NCBI RefSeq assembly: GCF_019237615.1
Contig: NZ_JAFAGT010000057.1
Coordinates: 1 to 64,000, forward strand
Source of the DNA: Roseateles sp.
GTDB taxonomy: Bacteria > Pseudomonadota > Gammaproteobacteria > Burkholderiales > Burkholderiaceae_C
Direction of reading: 5' to 3'
Length of the DNA stretch: 64,000 nt
Shown: one piece after another, positions 40,522 to 50,579 of the stretch
How the letters are laid out: the number at the start of each line of letters is the position of its first letter
Position numbering within the stretch: the first letter of the stretch is position 1
Translations under genes and position numbers: made by a program
Notes under the pieces: model-generated
Seen by the model: only the letters and a program-made list of their open reading frames with translations
Databases searched by the model: none
What the model was told of the DNA's origin: nothing

Positions 40522-40585
40522 GGGGCGAGCATATCGGGCGCCGCCCGCCGCGGTGTCGCATGGCGGCCGCAGTTCCGCACTTTCA

Positions 40586-40604
40586 AATAGGAATCGTTCG
40601 CATT
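40586..40604. promoter_or_regulatory. Fur box upstream of the tonB-receptor operon
   Basis: AATAGGAATCGTTCGCATT, close to the 19-bp betaproteobacterial Fur-box form AATGnGAATnATTCGCATT. It lies 40 bp before the tonB start, so the iron genes that follow should be repressed by Fur-Fe2+. Confidence 0.8.
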
Positions 40605-40643
40605 CGTGTTAAGATTTTTCCGAATCGAACCCCCTCCCTGCCC

Positions 40644-41393
40644 GTGAAGCCGCTCGCCTTTGTCGCCCCCACCGCGGTTGCCGCACCGTCCCGGCTGGCC
40701 GTGTCGCACGTGGCGCAGCCGCGGCCCGGCTATGCCGAGCTGTCGCAGCCGCCACGCAGCCGCCGACTGCTGCTGGTGGGCATCGCCGCGCTGCACCTGC
40801 TGGGCTTCTGGGCCCTGAGCCAGATGCAGGACATGCGCCGCGCGGTGGCCCGCGTGGCGCCGGTGGTGGTGCGCCTGATCGCACCGGCCGAGCCACCCAA
40901 GCCGCTGCCTCCGCCTCCTGTGGCCATGCCGGAGCTCAAGGTCCCGGCCACGACGCTGATCGAGCCGCCGCTGATCGCCATCGCCGTGGCGCCCGCGCCG
41001 TCGCCCGTCGTCGCGGCCCTGCCGCCGCCCCCGCCGGTGGTCGCCGTGCCCGTGCAGGCGGCACCCGCGCCCGTCGTCCAGGTCGCGCCGCCGCCGGCGC
41101 CGCGGATCAAGCAGATCCCGGCCAGCGCCGTGCGCTACCTGAGGGAGCCGCGCATGACGGTGCCGCTGATGTCCAAGCGCCTGCGCGAATCGGGCGTCGT
41201 GCACCTGCGCGTCGTCGTCGACGCGCGCGGCCAGCCGCGCGAGATCACGCTGGCGAAATCCTCCGGCTTCGCCCGGCTGGACGAGCAGGCGCTGCTGGAC
41301 ATGCGCAGCGCCCGCTTCGCGCCGTACATGGAAAACGGCCAGCCCGTCGAGTGGGAGGTCATCGCGCCGATGTCCTACGAAGTCGACCGCTGA
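40644..41393 (+). CDS. TonB-family energy-transducing protein
   Basis: 249 residues from a GTG at 40644; earlier in-frame codons overlap the Fur box. One membrane helix (LLLVGIAALHLLGFWALS), a long Pro-rich spacer with PPKPLPPPP and similar, and a C-terminal TonB domain (SGVVHLRVVVDARGQPREITL; LDEQALLDM). It spans the periplasm to deliver proton-motive energy to outer-membrane receptors. The receptor gene follows, and the Fur box implies iron repression. No exbB/exbD genes are adjacent. Confidence 0.9.
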   Translation: MKPLAFVAPTAVAAPSRLAVSHVAQPRPGYAELSQPPRSRRLLLVGIAALHLLGFWALSQMQDMRRAVARVAPVVVRLIAPAEPPKPLPPPPVAMPELKVPATTLIEPPLIAIAVAPAPSPVVAALPPPPPVVAVPVQAAPAPVVQVAPPPAPRIKQIPASAVRYLREPRMTVPLMSKRLRESGVVHLRVVVDARGQPREITLAKSSGFARLDEQALLDMRSARFAPYMENGQPVEWEVIAPMSYEVDR

Positions 41394-41487
41394 CCCCCCG
41401 CCCTTTCCCCCGAGTAGCCATGCCGTGGACGCGCCGGACGCCGTCGTGGGCAAAGCCATGCCCATTCACGATCCATCGGAGTAATCC

Positions 41488-43746
41488 ATGTCCCGCAAGA
41501 ACAAGAAATCCCTTCAGCTGACGGCCCCGGCCCTGCTGCCCCTGGGCGCGCTGGCCGCCGGCTTCGGCTTCGCCGCGGCCGCGCTGGCGCAGACCGCCCC
41601 CGCACAGCAGCCACCCGCCAAGGAAGAGAGCGTGCTGCCCACGGTGCGCGCCAGGGCCAGCGCCGAGGCGCAGGGCAAGGACGACTACCAGACCACCGAG
41701 ACCCGCATCGGCAAGGGCAAGCAGGACATCCGCGACATCCCGCAGTCCGTCACCGTGCTGACCGAGAAGCTGATCGACGACGCCAAGCTGGAGACGCTCA
41801 AGCAGGCGCTGCATTACACGGCCGGCATCACGTTCGCCGCGACCGAGAACGGCACCGACCAGGACATCCGCATGCGCGGCTTCCCCGTGGCGACGACCGG
41901 CGACCTGCTGATCGACGGCATGAAGGACCCCTCGCAGTACGACCGCGACAGCTTCAACTACGACCGCATCGAGGTGATGCGCGGCTCGGCCTCCATGCTG
42001 TTCGGCCGCGGCTCCACGGGCGGCGTCATCAACCAGGTCAACAAGAAGCCGCAGCTGGTCGACCTCACCGAGGTGGTGACCACGCTGGGTTCCGGCGAGG
42101 CGCTGCGCAGCACGGTCGACTTCAACAAGCGCCTGGGTGAGGACGCCGCCGTGCGCATCAACGCCATGTTCAACGCCGCCGACAACGGCGGCGCGCGCAT
42201 CGACAAGCGCGGCATCGCGCCCACCATCAGCTGGGGCATGGACAGCGACGACCAGTTCACGCTGGGACTGTTCTACCTGGACGTGGACAACCGGCCCATG
42301 TCCAGCCTGCGCTATCTCGACGGCAGCGTGGCGGCGGCGATAGACCCGGGCAACTTCTACGGCACCGCCAGCGACTATCTGCGCGGCCGCGCCTTCTACG
42401 GCACCGGCTCCTGGACGCACCGCTTCAACGGCGGCGGCGAGCTGCGCACGCAGTTCCGCAAGGGCAACTACAAGCGCGACTCCTGGGGCACCACGGCCGT
42501 GTTCCCGACCGGCATGACGGCGGCCGCGCTCAGCCCGACGACGGTGCTCTCGACGCTGGGCCTGTCGCCGCGCAAGGACGACATCGACGGCAGCTACGTC
42601 CAGAGCGACTACAGCAACACGTTCCAAGGCCTGGGCCTGCGCCACGAGGTGCTGGCCGGCGTGGACTTCGCCGACGAGCGCGCCAACCGCTTCGGCGCCT
42701 GGGGCACGGTGGGTACCAACTACAACAAGGGCACGGTCGTCGTGGGCCAGCCCAACAACGGCCGCGTCACCGCGGCGCTGCCGGTCTACCGCAAGACCAG
42801 CGACTACGCCGGCCAGTCCTTCGGTGCCTACGCGCAGGATCTGGTCGCGCTGACGCCGCAGTGGAAGCTGCTGGGCGGGCTGCGCTGGGACCGCGTCAAG
42901 GCCGACATGACCAACGTGACCTACGCCAACAGCGGCACCGACCAGTCCAATGGCAGCACGCCCAGCCGGCTGTCCTACCCGTCGTTGTGGAGCGGGCGCG
43001 CCGGCCTGCTGTTCCAGCCCACGGCGAGCCAGTCCTACCACCTGTCCTGGGGCACGTCCTTCAACACCTCGGCCGACACCTACCAGTACACGACGCAGCA
43101 GACCGCCGACGTGCCGGCGGAGAAGAGCCGCAACATCGAGCTGGGTGCCAAGCTGGACTGGCTGGACGGCCGGCTCTCGACGCGCGCCGCGCTGTTCCGC
43201 ACCGAGAAGTACAACGAGCGCACGACCGACTCGGACTTCGCCGGCACCTACCCCGTGCTGAGCGGCAAGCGCCACTCGCAGGGCCTGGAGTTCGACGTCG
43301 TCGGCCGCATCACGCCGGAGCTGGAGATCTACCTCTCCTACTCCTACCTGCACAAGGCCGTCATCGACAAGGTCGGCACCGCCGTCACGCCGACCGGCGG
43401 CTACACGACGCTGGTCGGCGCGCCGGTGGGCCTGTCGCCCAAGCACACCGGGGCGGCCTGGCTGAGCTACCAGTTCACGCCCAAGCTGCGCATCGCCGCC
43501 GGCGCGCGCGGCGCGTCGGTCAACCATCCGCTGCTGGGCGGCACCGCGGCGGCGTCCAAGACCGCCAGGGCGCCGGGCTACGTGGCTTATGACACGATGG
43601 CCGAGTACGCCCTCAACGCCGACCTCTTCCTGCAGTTCAACATCAACAACCTGGGCAACAAGCTCTACGGCGACCAGCTCTACCCCGGCTTCTACACGCC
43701 GGGCGAGGGCCGCACGCTGAAGACCACGCTGGGCATGCGCTTCTAG
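41488..43746 (+). CDS. TonB-dependent siderophore receptor (catecholate type likely)
   Basis: 752 residues: signal peptide (about 1-34, ending ALAQT), plug domain ([55 protein letters not shown]) and a 22-strand barrel ending TLGMRF with terminal Phe. The plug sequences resemble TonB-dependent siderophore receptors such as Fiu/FhuE types. A PiuC/YbiX hydroxylase follows after 17 nt, a partner of Fiu-like catecholate receptors. The upstream tonB and Fur box give a full iron-uptake unit. Confidence 0.93.
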   Translation: MSRKNKKSLQLTAPALLPLGALAAGFGFAAAALAQTAPAQQPPAKEESVLPTVRARASAEAQGKDDYQTTETRIGKGKQDIRDIPQSVTVLTEKLIDDAKLETLKQALHYTAGITFAATENGTDQDIRMRGFPVATTGDLLIDGMKDPSQYDRDSFNYDRIEVMRGSASMLFGRGSTGGVINQVNKKPQLVDLTEVVTTLGSGEALRSTVDFNKRLGEDAAVRINAMFNAADNGGARIDKRGIAPTISWGMDSDDQFTLGLFYLDVDNRPMSSLRYLDGSVAAAIDPGNFYGTASDYLRGRAFYGTGSWTHRFNGGGELRTQFRKGNYKRDSWGTTAVFPTGMTAAALSPTTVLSTLGLSPRKDDIDGSYVQSDYSNTFQGLGLRHEVLAGVDFADERANRFGAWGTVGTNYNKGTVVVGQPNNGRVTAALPVYRKTSDYAGQSFGAYAQDLVALTPQWKLLGGLRWDRVKADMTNVTYANSGTDQSNGSTPSRLSYPSLWSGRAGLLFQPTASQSYHLSWGTSFNTSADTYQYTTQQTADVPAEKSRNIELGAKLDWLDGRLSTRAALFRTEKYNERTTDSDFAGTYPVLSGKRHSQGLEFDVVGRITPELEIYLSYSYLHKAVIDKVGTAVTPTGGYTTLVGAPVGLSPKHTGAAWLSYQFTPKLRIAAGARGASVNHPLLGGTAAASKTARAPGYVAYDTMAEYALNADLFLQFNINNLGNKLYGDQLYPGFYTPGEGRTLKTTLGMRF

Positions 43747-43763
43747 GCCCGGGGAGCAACGCC

Positions 43764-44450
43764 ATGCTGCTGCACGTTCCGCAAGTCCTCACGCCCGACG
43801 AACTGCGCCGGGCCCGGGCCATCCTGGCCAAGGCGCCCTGGGGCGACGGCCGCATGACGGCCGGCTCCCAGTCGGCGGTGGCCAAGAACAACCAGCAGCT
43901 GCCCGAGACCTGCGAGGCGACGCTGCAGCTGCAGGCGCTGGTGCTGCCGGCGCTGCAGCGCCATCCGCTGTTCTTCTCGGCCGCGCTGCCCAAGGTGATC
44001 TCGCCGCCGCTGTTCAACCGCTACGGCGGCACGGCAAACAGCTTCGGCAACCATGTGGACAGCGCCGTGCGCTATCTGCGCGATGGCCAGGGGCGCGTGC
44101 GCACCGACGTGTCCTGCACCCTCTTCCTCGCCGACCCCGGCGAGTACGAGGGCGGCGAGCTGACGATGGAGGACACCTTCGGCCAGCAGCGCGTCAAGCT
44201 GCCGGCCGGCGACCTCATCCTCTATCCCGGCCACAGCGTGCACCGCGTCGAGCCGGTCACGCGCGGCCACCGCCTGGCCAGCTACTTCTGGGTGCAGAGC
44301 ATGGTGCGCAGCGCCGAACACCGCCGGCTGCTGTTCGACATGGACGCCCATTTGATGAGCCTGCGCAGCCGGCTTGGCGAGGGCGACCCCGCCGTCATCG
44401 GCCTGACCGGCACGTATCACAACCTGCTGCGCATGTGGCTGGATTGCTGA
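43764..44450 (+). CDS. Fe(II)/2-oxoglutarate dioxygenase of the PiuC/YbiX family
   Basis: 228 residues. Metal triad H97-x-D99 ([11 protein letters not shown]) and H160 ([13 protein letters not shown]), with the 2-oxoglutarate Arg in the same block. Family members are Fur-regulated and lie beside catecholate siderophore receptors, as here; the substrate is uncertain but may be a siderophore or receptor. It is 17 nt after the receptor stop. Confidence 0.92.
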   Translation: MLLHVPQVLTPDELRRARAILAKAPWGDGRMTAGSQSAVAKNNQQLPETCEATLQLQALVLPALQRHPLFFSAALPKVISPPLFNRYGGTANSFGNHVDSAVRYLRDGQGRVRTDVSCTLFLADPGEYEGGELTMEDTFGQQRVKLPAGDLILYPGHSVHRVEPVTRGHRLASYFWVQSMVRSAEHRRLLFDMDAHLMSLRSRLGEGDPAVIGLTGTYHNLLRMWLDC

Positions 44451-44485
44451 TCCTTTCACTTTCATTCACCCCCAAGGAGAACACC

Positions 44486-44773
44486 ATGCAACGTCTCATC
44501 GCCGGCGCCCTGCTTGCCCTCGGCGTCACCGCCGCCTTCGCCCACGGCAACGTCTCCTGCCCCGCCATGCCCAAGGAAGAGAAGAGGCCGCAGATGGAGC
44601 TGCAGAAGAAGCTCGAGGGCGAGGGCTGGAAGGTGCGCCAGGTGAAGAACTTCAACGGCTGCTACGAGGTCTACGGCTTCGACGGCCAGGGCAAGAAGGC
44701 CGAGGCCTTCTTCAACCCCAAGACCTTCGAGCGCGTCCATCCCGAGGGCGAGTCGCCGGCCGAGAAGAAGTAA
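44486..44773 (+). CDS. PepSY-domain small exported protein
   Basis: 95 residues with a signal peptide (LIAGALLALGVTAAFA) and a PepSY-like domain (QMELQKKLEGEGWKVRQVKNFNGCYEVYGFDGQGKKAEAFFNPKT form, with single Cys residues). AAGGAG lies 8 nt before the ATG. PepSY proteins often accompany cytochrome b or ferric-reductase-type proteins; the next gene, 9 nt downstream, encodes a cytochrome b. The pair may form a periplasmic or membrane electron-transfer unit in iron reduction, inferred from context. Confidence 0.85.
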   Translation: MQRLIAGALLALGVTAAFAHGNVSCPAMPKEEKRPQMELQKKLEGEGWKVRQVKNFNGCYEVYGFDGQGKKAEAFFNPKTFERVHPEGESPAEKK

Positions 44774-44782
44774 GCCAGCGGC

Positions 44783-45328
44783 ATGCGCATCCGCGTCTGG
44801 GACCGCATCGTCCGCACGCTGCACTGGACGCTGGCCGGCGCCGTCGCGACGGCCTGGATCAGCGGTCACTGGCCGCCCGGCGACTTCGACGCGGTGCACC
44901 ACACCGCCGGCTATGTCGCGCTCGCGGCCGTCGCGATGCGCCTGGCCTGGGGCTTCGCCGGCAGCCGCCATGCGCGCCTCGCGCAGTTCCTGCGCGGGCC
45001 GCGCGCGGTGCTGGCCTATGCGCGCGCGCTGCGTGCCGGCCACGAGCCGCGCTACATCGGCCACAACCCGCTGGGCGGCTGGATGGCGCTGACGCTGTGG
45101 CTGTGCGCGGCCGCCGTGGCCGCCACCGGCTGGCTCTACACGACCGAATGGCTCTGGGGTTATGCATGGCTCGAGCAGCTGCACGCGGCCCTGGGCTGGC
45201 TCATTGCGGCCCTGGTCGGTGCGCATCTGGGCGGCGTCGTCGCGACCAGCTGGCGGCATCGCGAGAACCTCGCCGCCGCGATGCTCAGCGGCATGAAGCG
45301 CGGCCCCGCAGGCGGCGACGTCGATTGA
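44783..45328 (+). CDS. Cytochrome b561-type di-haem membrane protein
   Basis: 181 residues with four membrane helices and His ligands in each pair: LHWTL and VHHTAGY near the N-terminus, QLHAALGW and GAHLGGV in the second half, matching the Ni/Fe-hydrogenase-type b cytochrome family. It starts 9 nt after the PepSY gene. Together with the upstream iron-uptake genes it may pass electrons to ferric iron or flavin; no direct evidence here. Confidence 0.9.
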   Translation: MRIRVWDRIVRTLHWTLAGAVATAWISGHWPPGDFDAVHHTAGYVALAAVAMRLAWGFAGSRHARLAQFLRGPRAVLAYARALRAGHEPRYIGHNPLGGWMALTLWLCAAAVAATGWLYTTEWLWGYAWLEQLHAALGWLIAALVGAHLGGVVATSWRHRENLAAAMLSGMKRGPAGGDVD

Positions 45329-45629
45329 GCGCCGCAGTCTCGGACAGCCCCAGGCAGGCCCGCTCGCGCCTCGCGGGACGGGCTGCGGGCCTGAGGGTGC
45401 ACCGCTCAACGCAGGCCGCGAGAAGGCCCGAGTGATGCGGCCCCGCGACAAGCAAGGCCTCAAAGGGCCCATTTCATGGGCTATTGCGGGTCATCCCCTC
45501 TATGAAAGCCTTCTCTTCCCCTAGGGAGCGCAGTACCATCGCCGCCGCAGGGTGCTAGAGAGTATTGAAGGCTTACGCGGCCTTCACCCAGGCCCGGCAC
45601 ATCAACAACCTTTGATGGAGTGAATCGAC
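45329..45629 (+). other. 301-bp non-coding gap before the SWIB/H1-like gene
   Basis: No credible ORF; a short frame reaching 45435 is only a shadow of the cytochrome gene. Two hairpins are visible: GCCCAT-TTC-ATGGGC at about 45467-45481 and TGAAGGC-TTACGCG-GCCTTCA at 45566-45586. The last 100 bp should hold the promoter of the abundant H1-like protein, but I see no strong -35/-10 pair. Confidence 0.6.
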
Positions 45630-46052
45630 ATGGCAACTGCGAAGAAGGCCGCGCCCGCGAAGAAGGCGACGGCGCCGGCCAAGAAGGCCCCGGCGAAGAA
45701 GGCGGCAGCGCCCGCTGCGAAGAAGGCGGCGGCACCGGCCAAGAAGGCCGCCCCCGCGAAGAAGGCGGCCCCGGCCAAGAAGGCCGCGGCACCCGCCAAG
45801 AAGCGCACGCCCAACGCCGCCTTCATGAAGGCACTGACCCCCAGCGCCGCCCTCGCGGCCATCGTCGGCGCGGCCCCGCTGCCGCGCACCGACGTGACCA
45901 AGAAGGTCTGGGAGTACATCAAGAAGAACAAGCTGCAGGACGAGCTGCAGAAGCGCGTCATCAACGCCGACGCCAAGCTGAAGGAAATCTTCGGCAAGGC
46001 CAAGGCCGACATGTTTGAGATGACCAAGCTGATCAACAGCCACCTGAAGTGA
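45630..46052 (+). CDS. Histone H1-like Lys/Ala/Pro-rich protein fused to a SWIB domain
   Basis: 140 residues. Residues 1-58 are a low-complexity run of AKKA/PAKK repeats like the tail of histone H1 and AlgP-type proteins, able to bind DNA or RNA non-specifically. Residues about 59-138 form a SWIB/MDM2-type domain (NAAFMKALTPSAALAAIVG; LPRTDVTKKVWEYIKKNKLQ). SWIB domains are mostly eukaryotic or chlamydial but are known in Burkholderiales. A likely nucleoid-associated protein. A strong terminator follows. Confidence 0.9.
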   Translation: MATAKKAAPAKKATAPAKKAPAKKAAAPAAKKAAAPAKKAAPAKKAAPAKKAAAPAKKRTPNAAFMKALTPSAALAAIVGAAPLPRTDVTKKVWEYIKKNKLQDELQKRVINADAKLKEIFGKAKADMFEMTKLINSHLK

Positions 46053-46082
46053 TGCGGCGCCGCGCCAGCGGCCCGTGAAACC

Positions 46083-46109
46083 AAGCCCGGCACTGCCGGG
46101 CTTTTTTTT
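46083..46109 (+). terminator. Intrinsic terminator after the SWIB/H1-like gene
   Basis: AAGCCCGGCA / TGCCGGGCTT around one C, then T8. Placed 31 nt after the stop. Confidence 0.95.
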
Positions 46110-46137
46110 CGGCCGCGGCGGGCGGCGCGTCGCCCGC

Positions 46138-46530
46138 TCAGGCCATGAGCTCGTGCAGCGCCGCCTGCAGCCGCGGCACGTCGATGGGCTTGAGCCAGTA
46201 GTCGTGGAAGCCCGCCTCGCGCGCGGCGCGCACGACGCTGCCGGGATCGTCGGCCGACAACGCCACCCAGCGCACGTCCCTGAGCGCCGCGTCCAGGCTG
46301 CCATCGGCGCGCGCCCGGGCGATCAGATCCAGCCCCGTCATGTCCGGCAGGTTCATGTCGACGAGCACCAGGCTGGGCCGGCTCTCGGCCAGCGCCGCCA
46401 GCGCCTCGGCGCCGGTCTCGGCGCAGCGCAGCTCCCAGCCCGGCATCAGCCGGAACACCTCCTCCATCAGGATGAGGTGGATGCGGTCGTCTTCGACATA
46501 GAGCACCAGCGGCGGGGCGCGATCGGGCAT
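46138..46530 (-). CDS. Single-domain response regulator (receiver only)
   Basis: 130 residues with only a CheY-like receiver: acidic pair in YVEDDRIH (Asp14-Asp15), phospho-acceptor Asp58 in LVLVDMNLPDMTG, Ser/Thr switch in VALSADD and the Lys in WLKPIDV. No output domain, so it must act through protein contacts or in a phosphorelay. The ATG at 46530 (MPDRAPPLVLYVEDD) gives the standard N-terminus. No kinase gene is adjacent; it is divergent from the PEP-CTERM gene. Confidence 0.9.
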   Translation of the reverse strand: MPDRAPPLVLYVEDDRIHLILMEEVFRLMPGWELRCAETGAEALAALAESRPSLVLVDMNLPDMTGLDLIARARADGSLDAALRDVRWVALSADDPGSVVRAAREAGFHDYWLKPIDVPRLQAALHELMA

Positions 46531-46637
46531 GGCGGATTCGGGGGCGGCGGCGGGAAGCGGTCGGCACGATAGCAGCAATGCCGGGCCGGCCGGTGCCGGG
46601 CCGCGACAAAGGTTTTCGGCCTTTTGCGTGATTTTTC

Positions 46638-46739
46638 TCACCCGCGGCTCACCCCTGCTTCGCGGGGGGCGGGGCGGGTGAAGACCCTGGTCATCCCTAA
46701 CAATCAGTTCATGCGCCCTGGTTCGGGCGCGTTTTTTTT
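46638..46739 (+). promoter_or_regulatory. Structured leader ending in a terminator, before the PEP-CTERM gene
   Basis: Two consecutive structures. The first is an extended stem TCACCCGC (46638-46645) / GCGGGTGA (46674-46681) with an inner GC hairpin. After a 31-nt linker comes GCGCCC-TGGTTC-GGGCGC and eight Ts (46713-46739), a typical intrinsic terminator. It ends 12 nt before the ATG at 46752. No plus-strand gene lies between the previous terminator and this point, so it has no upstream gene to terminate. That makes an attenuator or riboswitch-like leader likely. Confidence 0.55.
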
Positions 46740-46751
46740 CCGGACCGCCGA

Positions 46752-47546
46752 ATGTCGTTGATCGCCACCCTCGCCCTCGCCGTTTCCGCCGGCACCACGC
46801 TGCCCCAGTGCAGCTGGGACCGCCCGGGCGTCAACCCCTTCATGGGTGACGTGGTCGCGGCCGTGGATCGCTATCAGGACATCCCCGCCGCGACGCGCGA
46901 GAAGCTCAAGGCGCGCATGAAAGCGCGCAGCTACGACGACATCGCCCTCATCGAGCGCGACGCCATCAAGGGCCAGGCCGACTACGCGCCGGAGATCCGC
47001 GACATGCATTTCGGCCCCGGCGCCGTCTGCCGCACGGTGACACGTTCGAAATGGACGGCGCAGACGCAGGAGCGCGGCCTCGTCTACTGCGAGGACGGCC
47101 AATGCATCCTGGTGCCCACCGTCTGCCGCAACGTCAGCCGCATCCGCCGCCTGGACAAGCCCGCCGCGACCGGGGCCTCCAACGTCGCCTCGTCGACCCG
47201 CGAGGGCGAGGAGGTGCCGCTGGAGTTCGAGGCGCCCGCCGCCGGCCCGATGGCCGGCCCGGCCGCGCAGAGCTTCGCCACCGCCTCCGGCGTGCCGGCG
47301 CTGAGCGACGCCCCGGCCACAGGCGGCTTCATCCTGCCCGGCGGCCCGGCCCCCTCGGTCGGTGGCGGCGGTCGCGGCCCGGGCCTGGTCGACCTGGGCA
47401 TCCCCGCGCTGCCGCCCGGCCGCGTGACGCCCACCGACTCCACCGGCCCCGGCGAAGGCGTCCCGGCCGTGCCCGAGCCCGGCACCTGGGCCATGATCGC
47501 CCTGGGCCTGCTGGTCGTCGTGTTTCGCGCCCGCCAGAAGCGCTGA
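46752..47546 (+). CDS. PEP-CTERM sorting-signal protein with MHFG motif
   Basis: 264 residues. N-terminal hydrophobic signal (LIATLALAVSAGTT), a region with DMHFGPGAVCRTVTRSKW and paired cysteines (YCEDGQC, VCRNV), a Gly/Pro/Ala-rich spacer, and a C-terminal PEP-CTERM tripartite signal from about residue 240: VPEPGTWAMIALGLLVVV then RARQKR. Such proteins are processed by exosortase and usually go to the envelope or extracellular matrix. The MHFG block resembles a named group of PEP-CTERM proteins. No exosortase gene is in the window. A structured leader precedes it. Confidence 0.88.
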   Translation: MSLIATLALAVSAGTTLPQCSWDRPGVNPFMGDVVAAVDRYQDIPAATREKLKARMKARSYDDIALIERDAIKGQADYAPEIRDMHFGPGAVCRTVTRSKWTAQTQERGLVYCEDGQCILVPTVCRNVSRIRRLDKPAATGASNVASSTREGEEVPLEFEAPAAGPMAGPAAQSFATASGVPALSDAPATGGFILPGGPAPSVGGGGRGPGLVDLGIPALPPGRVTPTDSTGPGEGVPAVPEPGTWAMIALGLLVVVFRARQKR

Positions 47547-47567
47547 GGCCCGTCGGCCAGGACAGCC

Positions 47568-47596
47568 CCGGGCCGGCCCCCGAGGGCCGGGCCCGG
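47568..47596. terminator. GC-rich hairpin between the PEP-CTERM gene and uvrA
   Basis: Arms CCGGGCCGGCCC and GGGCC(G)GGCCCGG, one bulged G, loop CCGA. Very stable but without a U-tract in either direction; it lies between two convergent genes and may act as a bidirectional, factor-assisted terminator. Confidence 0.6.
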
Positions 47597-47612
47597 CGCC
47601 AGACCCGTCTGG

Positions 47613-50507
47613 TCAGCGTCGCAGCAAGGGCGCCAGGTAGCGCCCCGTGTGGCTGGCCTCGCAGGCGGCCACGTCTTCCGGCGTGCCGGCCACCAGCAGC
47701 GTGCCGCCGCCGGCGCCGCCTTCCGGCCCCATGTCGACCAGCCAGTCGGCCGTCTTGATGACGTCCAGGTTGTGCTCGATGACGACGATGGTGTTGCCCG
47801 CGTCGCGCAGCTGGTGCAGGACCTTCATCAAGAGGGCGATGTCGGCGAAGTGCAGGCCCGTCGTCGGCTCGTCCAGGATGTAGAGCGTCCGCCCCGTGTC
47901 GCGCTTGGAGAGCTCCAGCGCCAGCTTGACGCGCTGCGCCTCGCCGCCGGACAGCGTCGTCGCGCTCTGGCCCAGCTTCACATAGCCCAGGCCCACGTCC
48001 AAGAGCGTCTGCAGCTTGCGCGCCAGCGTCGGCACGGCGTTGAACAACTCGAAGGCGTCCTCCACCGTCATGTCCAGCACCTGGGTGATGTTCTTGCCCT
48101 TGTAGAGCACCTCCAGCGTCTCGCGGTTGTAGCGCCGGCCCTGGCAGACATCGCAGGGCACGTAGACGTCGGGCAGGAAGTGCATCTCCACCTTCAGCAC
48201 ACCGTCGCCCTGGCAGGCCTCGCAGCGACCGCCGGCCACGTTGAAGCTGAAACGACCGGCGCCGTAGCCGCGCTCACGCGCCGTCGGCATCTCGGCGAAC
48301 AGCTCGCGGATGGGCGTGAACAGGCCGGTGTAGGTGGCCGGGTTGGAACGAGGCGTGCGGCCGATGGGCGACTGGTCGACGTTGATGACCTTGTCGAACG
48401 CGTCCAGGCCCTCGATCTCGTCGTGCGCGGCCGGGTCCGCATGGCTCTGGTAGAGCTTCTTGGCGACGGCGGCGTAGAGCGTGTCGTTGACCAGCGTGCT
48501 CTTGCCCGAGCCCGACACGCCGGTCACGCAGGTGAAGAGGCCCACCGGGAGCTCCACCGTCACGCCCTTGAGGTTGTTGCCGCGCGCGTTGACGATGCGC
48601 AGCTGCTGGTCGGCGGCCGGCTGGTGGCGCCTGGCGGGCACCTCGATGCGTGCCACGCCACTGAGGTAGCGGCCTGTCAGCGAGTTCGGATCGGCCGCCA
48701 CCTGCGCGGGCGTGCCCTGGGCCATCACGCGGCCGCCGTGCGCGCCTGCGCCGGGGCCGAGGTCCAGCACCCAGTCGGCGGCGCGGATGGCGTCCTCGTC
48801 ATGCTCCACCACCAGCACCGAGTTGCCCAGGTCGCGCAGCCGCCGCAGCGTCGCGATGAGGCGGTCGTTGTCGCGTTGGTGCAGGCCGATGCTGGGCTCG
48901 TCCAGCACATACATGACGCCGGTCAGGCCCGAGCCGATCTGCGACGCGAGGCGGATGCGCTGGGCCTCGCCGCCGGAGAGCGTGTCGGCGCTACGGTCCA
49001 GGCTCAGGTAGTTCAGGCCCACGTCGTTCAGGAAGCGCAGCCGCGACGCGATCTCGCGGATGACCTTGTCGCCGATCTCGGCCTTGTTGCCCTTGAGCCT
49101 GAGCCCTTCGAAATAGTCCAGGCACTCGCGCAGCGTCGAATGCTCGACCTCGTAGATGGGCCGGCCGCGCTGGCCGTCGGGCGCGTCGGCGGGCTGCAGC
49201 ACGACGTTGCGCGCCTCGCGCCGCAGCCGCGAGCCCTCGCAGGCCGGGCAGGGCTTGGCGGCCATGTAGCGGGCCAGGTCCTCGCGCACGGCGGCCGAGT
49301 CGGTCTCCTTGTAGCGCCGCTGCAGGTTGGGCAGGATGCCCTCGAACGGGTGGCTGCGCTTCACCGAGCGCTTCTTGCCGCTGGCCGTCTCGGCCTGGTA
49401 GACGAAGCCGATGTCCTCCTGCCCAGAGCCGTGCAGCAGCACGTCCCGTGCCTGGGCCGGCAGCGTCTCCCAGGGCGCCTCCACGTCGAACTGGTAGTGG
49501 GCCGCGACCGACTCCAGCATCGAGAAGGTGTAGGGGTTGCGACGGTCCCAACCCTTGACGGCCCCGCTGGCGAGCGACAGCGTCGGGAAGGCGACGACGC
49601 GGTCCGCGTCGAAGACGGTGACCTGTCCCAGCCCCTCGCAGCTGGGACAGGCGCCCACCGGCGAGTTGAACGAGAACAGCCTCGGCTCAAGCTCGGGCAG
49701 CGAGTAGGAGCAGACCGGGCAGGCGAACTTGCTTGAGAACAGCGTCGTCTCGTTGCTGTCCATGTTCATCACCAGCGCGCGGCCGTCGGCCAGCCGCAGC
49801 GCCGCCTCGAAGCTCTCGGCCAGGCGCTGGCGCAGGCCGTCCGCCCCTTCGTGGCGCAGCTTGATGCGATCGATGACGACGTCGATGTCGTGCTTCTCTG
49901 CCTTCTTCAGCGCCGGGATGTCCGGCGCCTCGACGGTGGCGCCGTCGACGCGGAAGCGCACATAGCCCTGGGCCTGCAGGTCCTGGAACAGCTCGACGAA
50001 CTCGCCCTTGCGGTCGCGCACGACGGGCGCCAGCAGCATCAGCCGCGACTCGTCCGGCATGGCCAGCACGGCGTCCACCATCTGGCTGACCGACTGCGCC
50101 TCCAGCGGCAGGTCATGGTCGGGGCAGAAGGGCGTGCCGGCGCGGGCATAGAGCAGGCGCAGGTAGTCGTGGATCTCGGTGACCGTGCCGACCGTGGAGC
50201 GCGGGTTGTGCGAGGTGGCCTTCTGCTCGATGGAGATGGCCGGCGACAGGCCCTCGATGACGTCCACGTCCGGCTTGTCCATCAGCTGCAGGAACTGCCG
50301 CGCGTAGCTGGACAGGCTTTCCACATAGCGCCGCTGGCCCTCCGCGTACAGCGTGTCGAAGGCCAGCGAGGACTTACCGGAGCCGGACAGCCCGGTGATG
50401 ACGACCAGCGCATGCCGCGGCAGGTCGACGTCGATGTTCTTGAGGTTATGGGTGCGCGCGCCGCGCACGCGAATGAATTTCGACTCGGGCAGATCCGGGA
50501 GAGCCAT
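47613..50507 (-). CDS. uvrA: UvrABC excinuclease subunit A
   Basis: 964-residue damage-recognition ATPase of nucleotide excision repair. Two ABC modules: Walker [10 protein letters not shown] at about 39-47 and GVSGSGKST in the second half, signatures [12 protein letters not shown] and [12 protein letters not shown], and zinc-finger cysteines ([19 protein letters not shown]-type; CEACQGDG with [10 protein letters not shown]). The ATG at 50507 ([21 protein letters not shown]) is chosen; a start 27 nt upstream is possible. I found no LexA box in the 73-bp gap to the divergent peptidase gene. Confidence 0.97.
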   Translation of the reverse strand: MALPDLPESKFIRVRGARTHNLKNIDVDLPRHALVVITGLSGSGKSSLAFDTLYAEGQRRYVESLSSYARQFLQLMDKPDVDVIEGLSPAISIEQKATSHNPRSTVGTVTEIHDYLRLLYARAGTPFCPDHDLPLEAQSVSQMVDAVLAMPDESRLMLLAPVVRDRKGEFVELFQDLQAQGYVRFRVDGATVEAPDIPALKKAEKHDIDVVIDRIKLRHEGADGLRQRLAESFEAALRLADGRALVMNMDSNETTLFSSKFACPVCSYSLPELEPRLFSFNSPVGACPSCEGLGQVTVFDADRVVAFPTLSLASGAVKGWDRRNPYTFSMLESVAAHYQFDVEAPWETLPAQARDVLLHGSGQEDIGFVYQAETASGKKRSVKRSHPFEGILPNLQRRYKETDSAAVREDLARYMAAKPCPACEGSRLRREARNVVLQPADAPDGQRGRPIYEVEHSTLRECLDYFEGLRLKGNKAEIGDKVIREIASRLRFLNDVGLNYLSLDRSADTLSGGEAQRIRLASQIGSGLTGVMYVLDEPSIGLHQRDNDRLIATLRRLRDLGNSVLVVEHDEDAIRAADWVLDLGPGAGAHGGRVMAQGTPAQVAADPNSLTGRYLSGVARIEVPARRHQPAADQQLRIVNARGNNLKGVTVELPVGLFTCVTGVSGSGKSTLVNDTLYAAVAKKLYQSHADPAAHDEIEGLDAFDKVINVDQSPIGRTPRSNPATYTGLFTPIRELFAEMPTARERGYGAGRFSFNVAGGRCEACQGDGVLKVEMHFLPDVYVPCDVCQGRRYNRETLEVLYKGKNITQVLDMTVEDAFELFNAVPTLARKLQTLLDVGLGYVKLGQSATTLSGGEAQRVKLALELSKRDTGRTLYILDEPTTGLHFADIALLMKVLHQLRDAGNTIVVIEHNLDVIKTADWLVDMGPEGGAGGGTLLVAGTPEDVAACEASHTGRYLAPLLRR

Positions 50508-50579
50508 GGCAGTTTTCACAAGCGAACCGGCCATGATAGGCCGCCACAATCCATCGCTCCAAACGACAGCAAGGCCAAC

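Noticed and set aside
45660-45810. Tandem DNA repeat in the H1-like gene that could be taken for a CRISPR or satellite
   Set aside because: The repetition comes from AAGAAGG-type codons for Lys/Ala/Pro within a coding sequence; there are no spacers.
47649-49736. 695-codon open frame antisense to uvrA
   Set aside because: GC-rich third-position bias keeps the antisense frame open; the translation is low-complexity Val/Ala/Arg/His-rich and matches no family, while uvrA has full motifs.
50508-50579. Possible LexA box upstream of uvrA
   Set aside because: No CTGT-N8-ACAG or close variant in the 72-bp gap, unlike recA.
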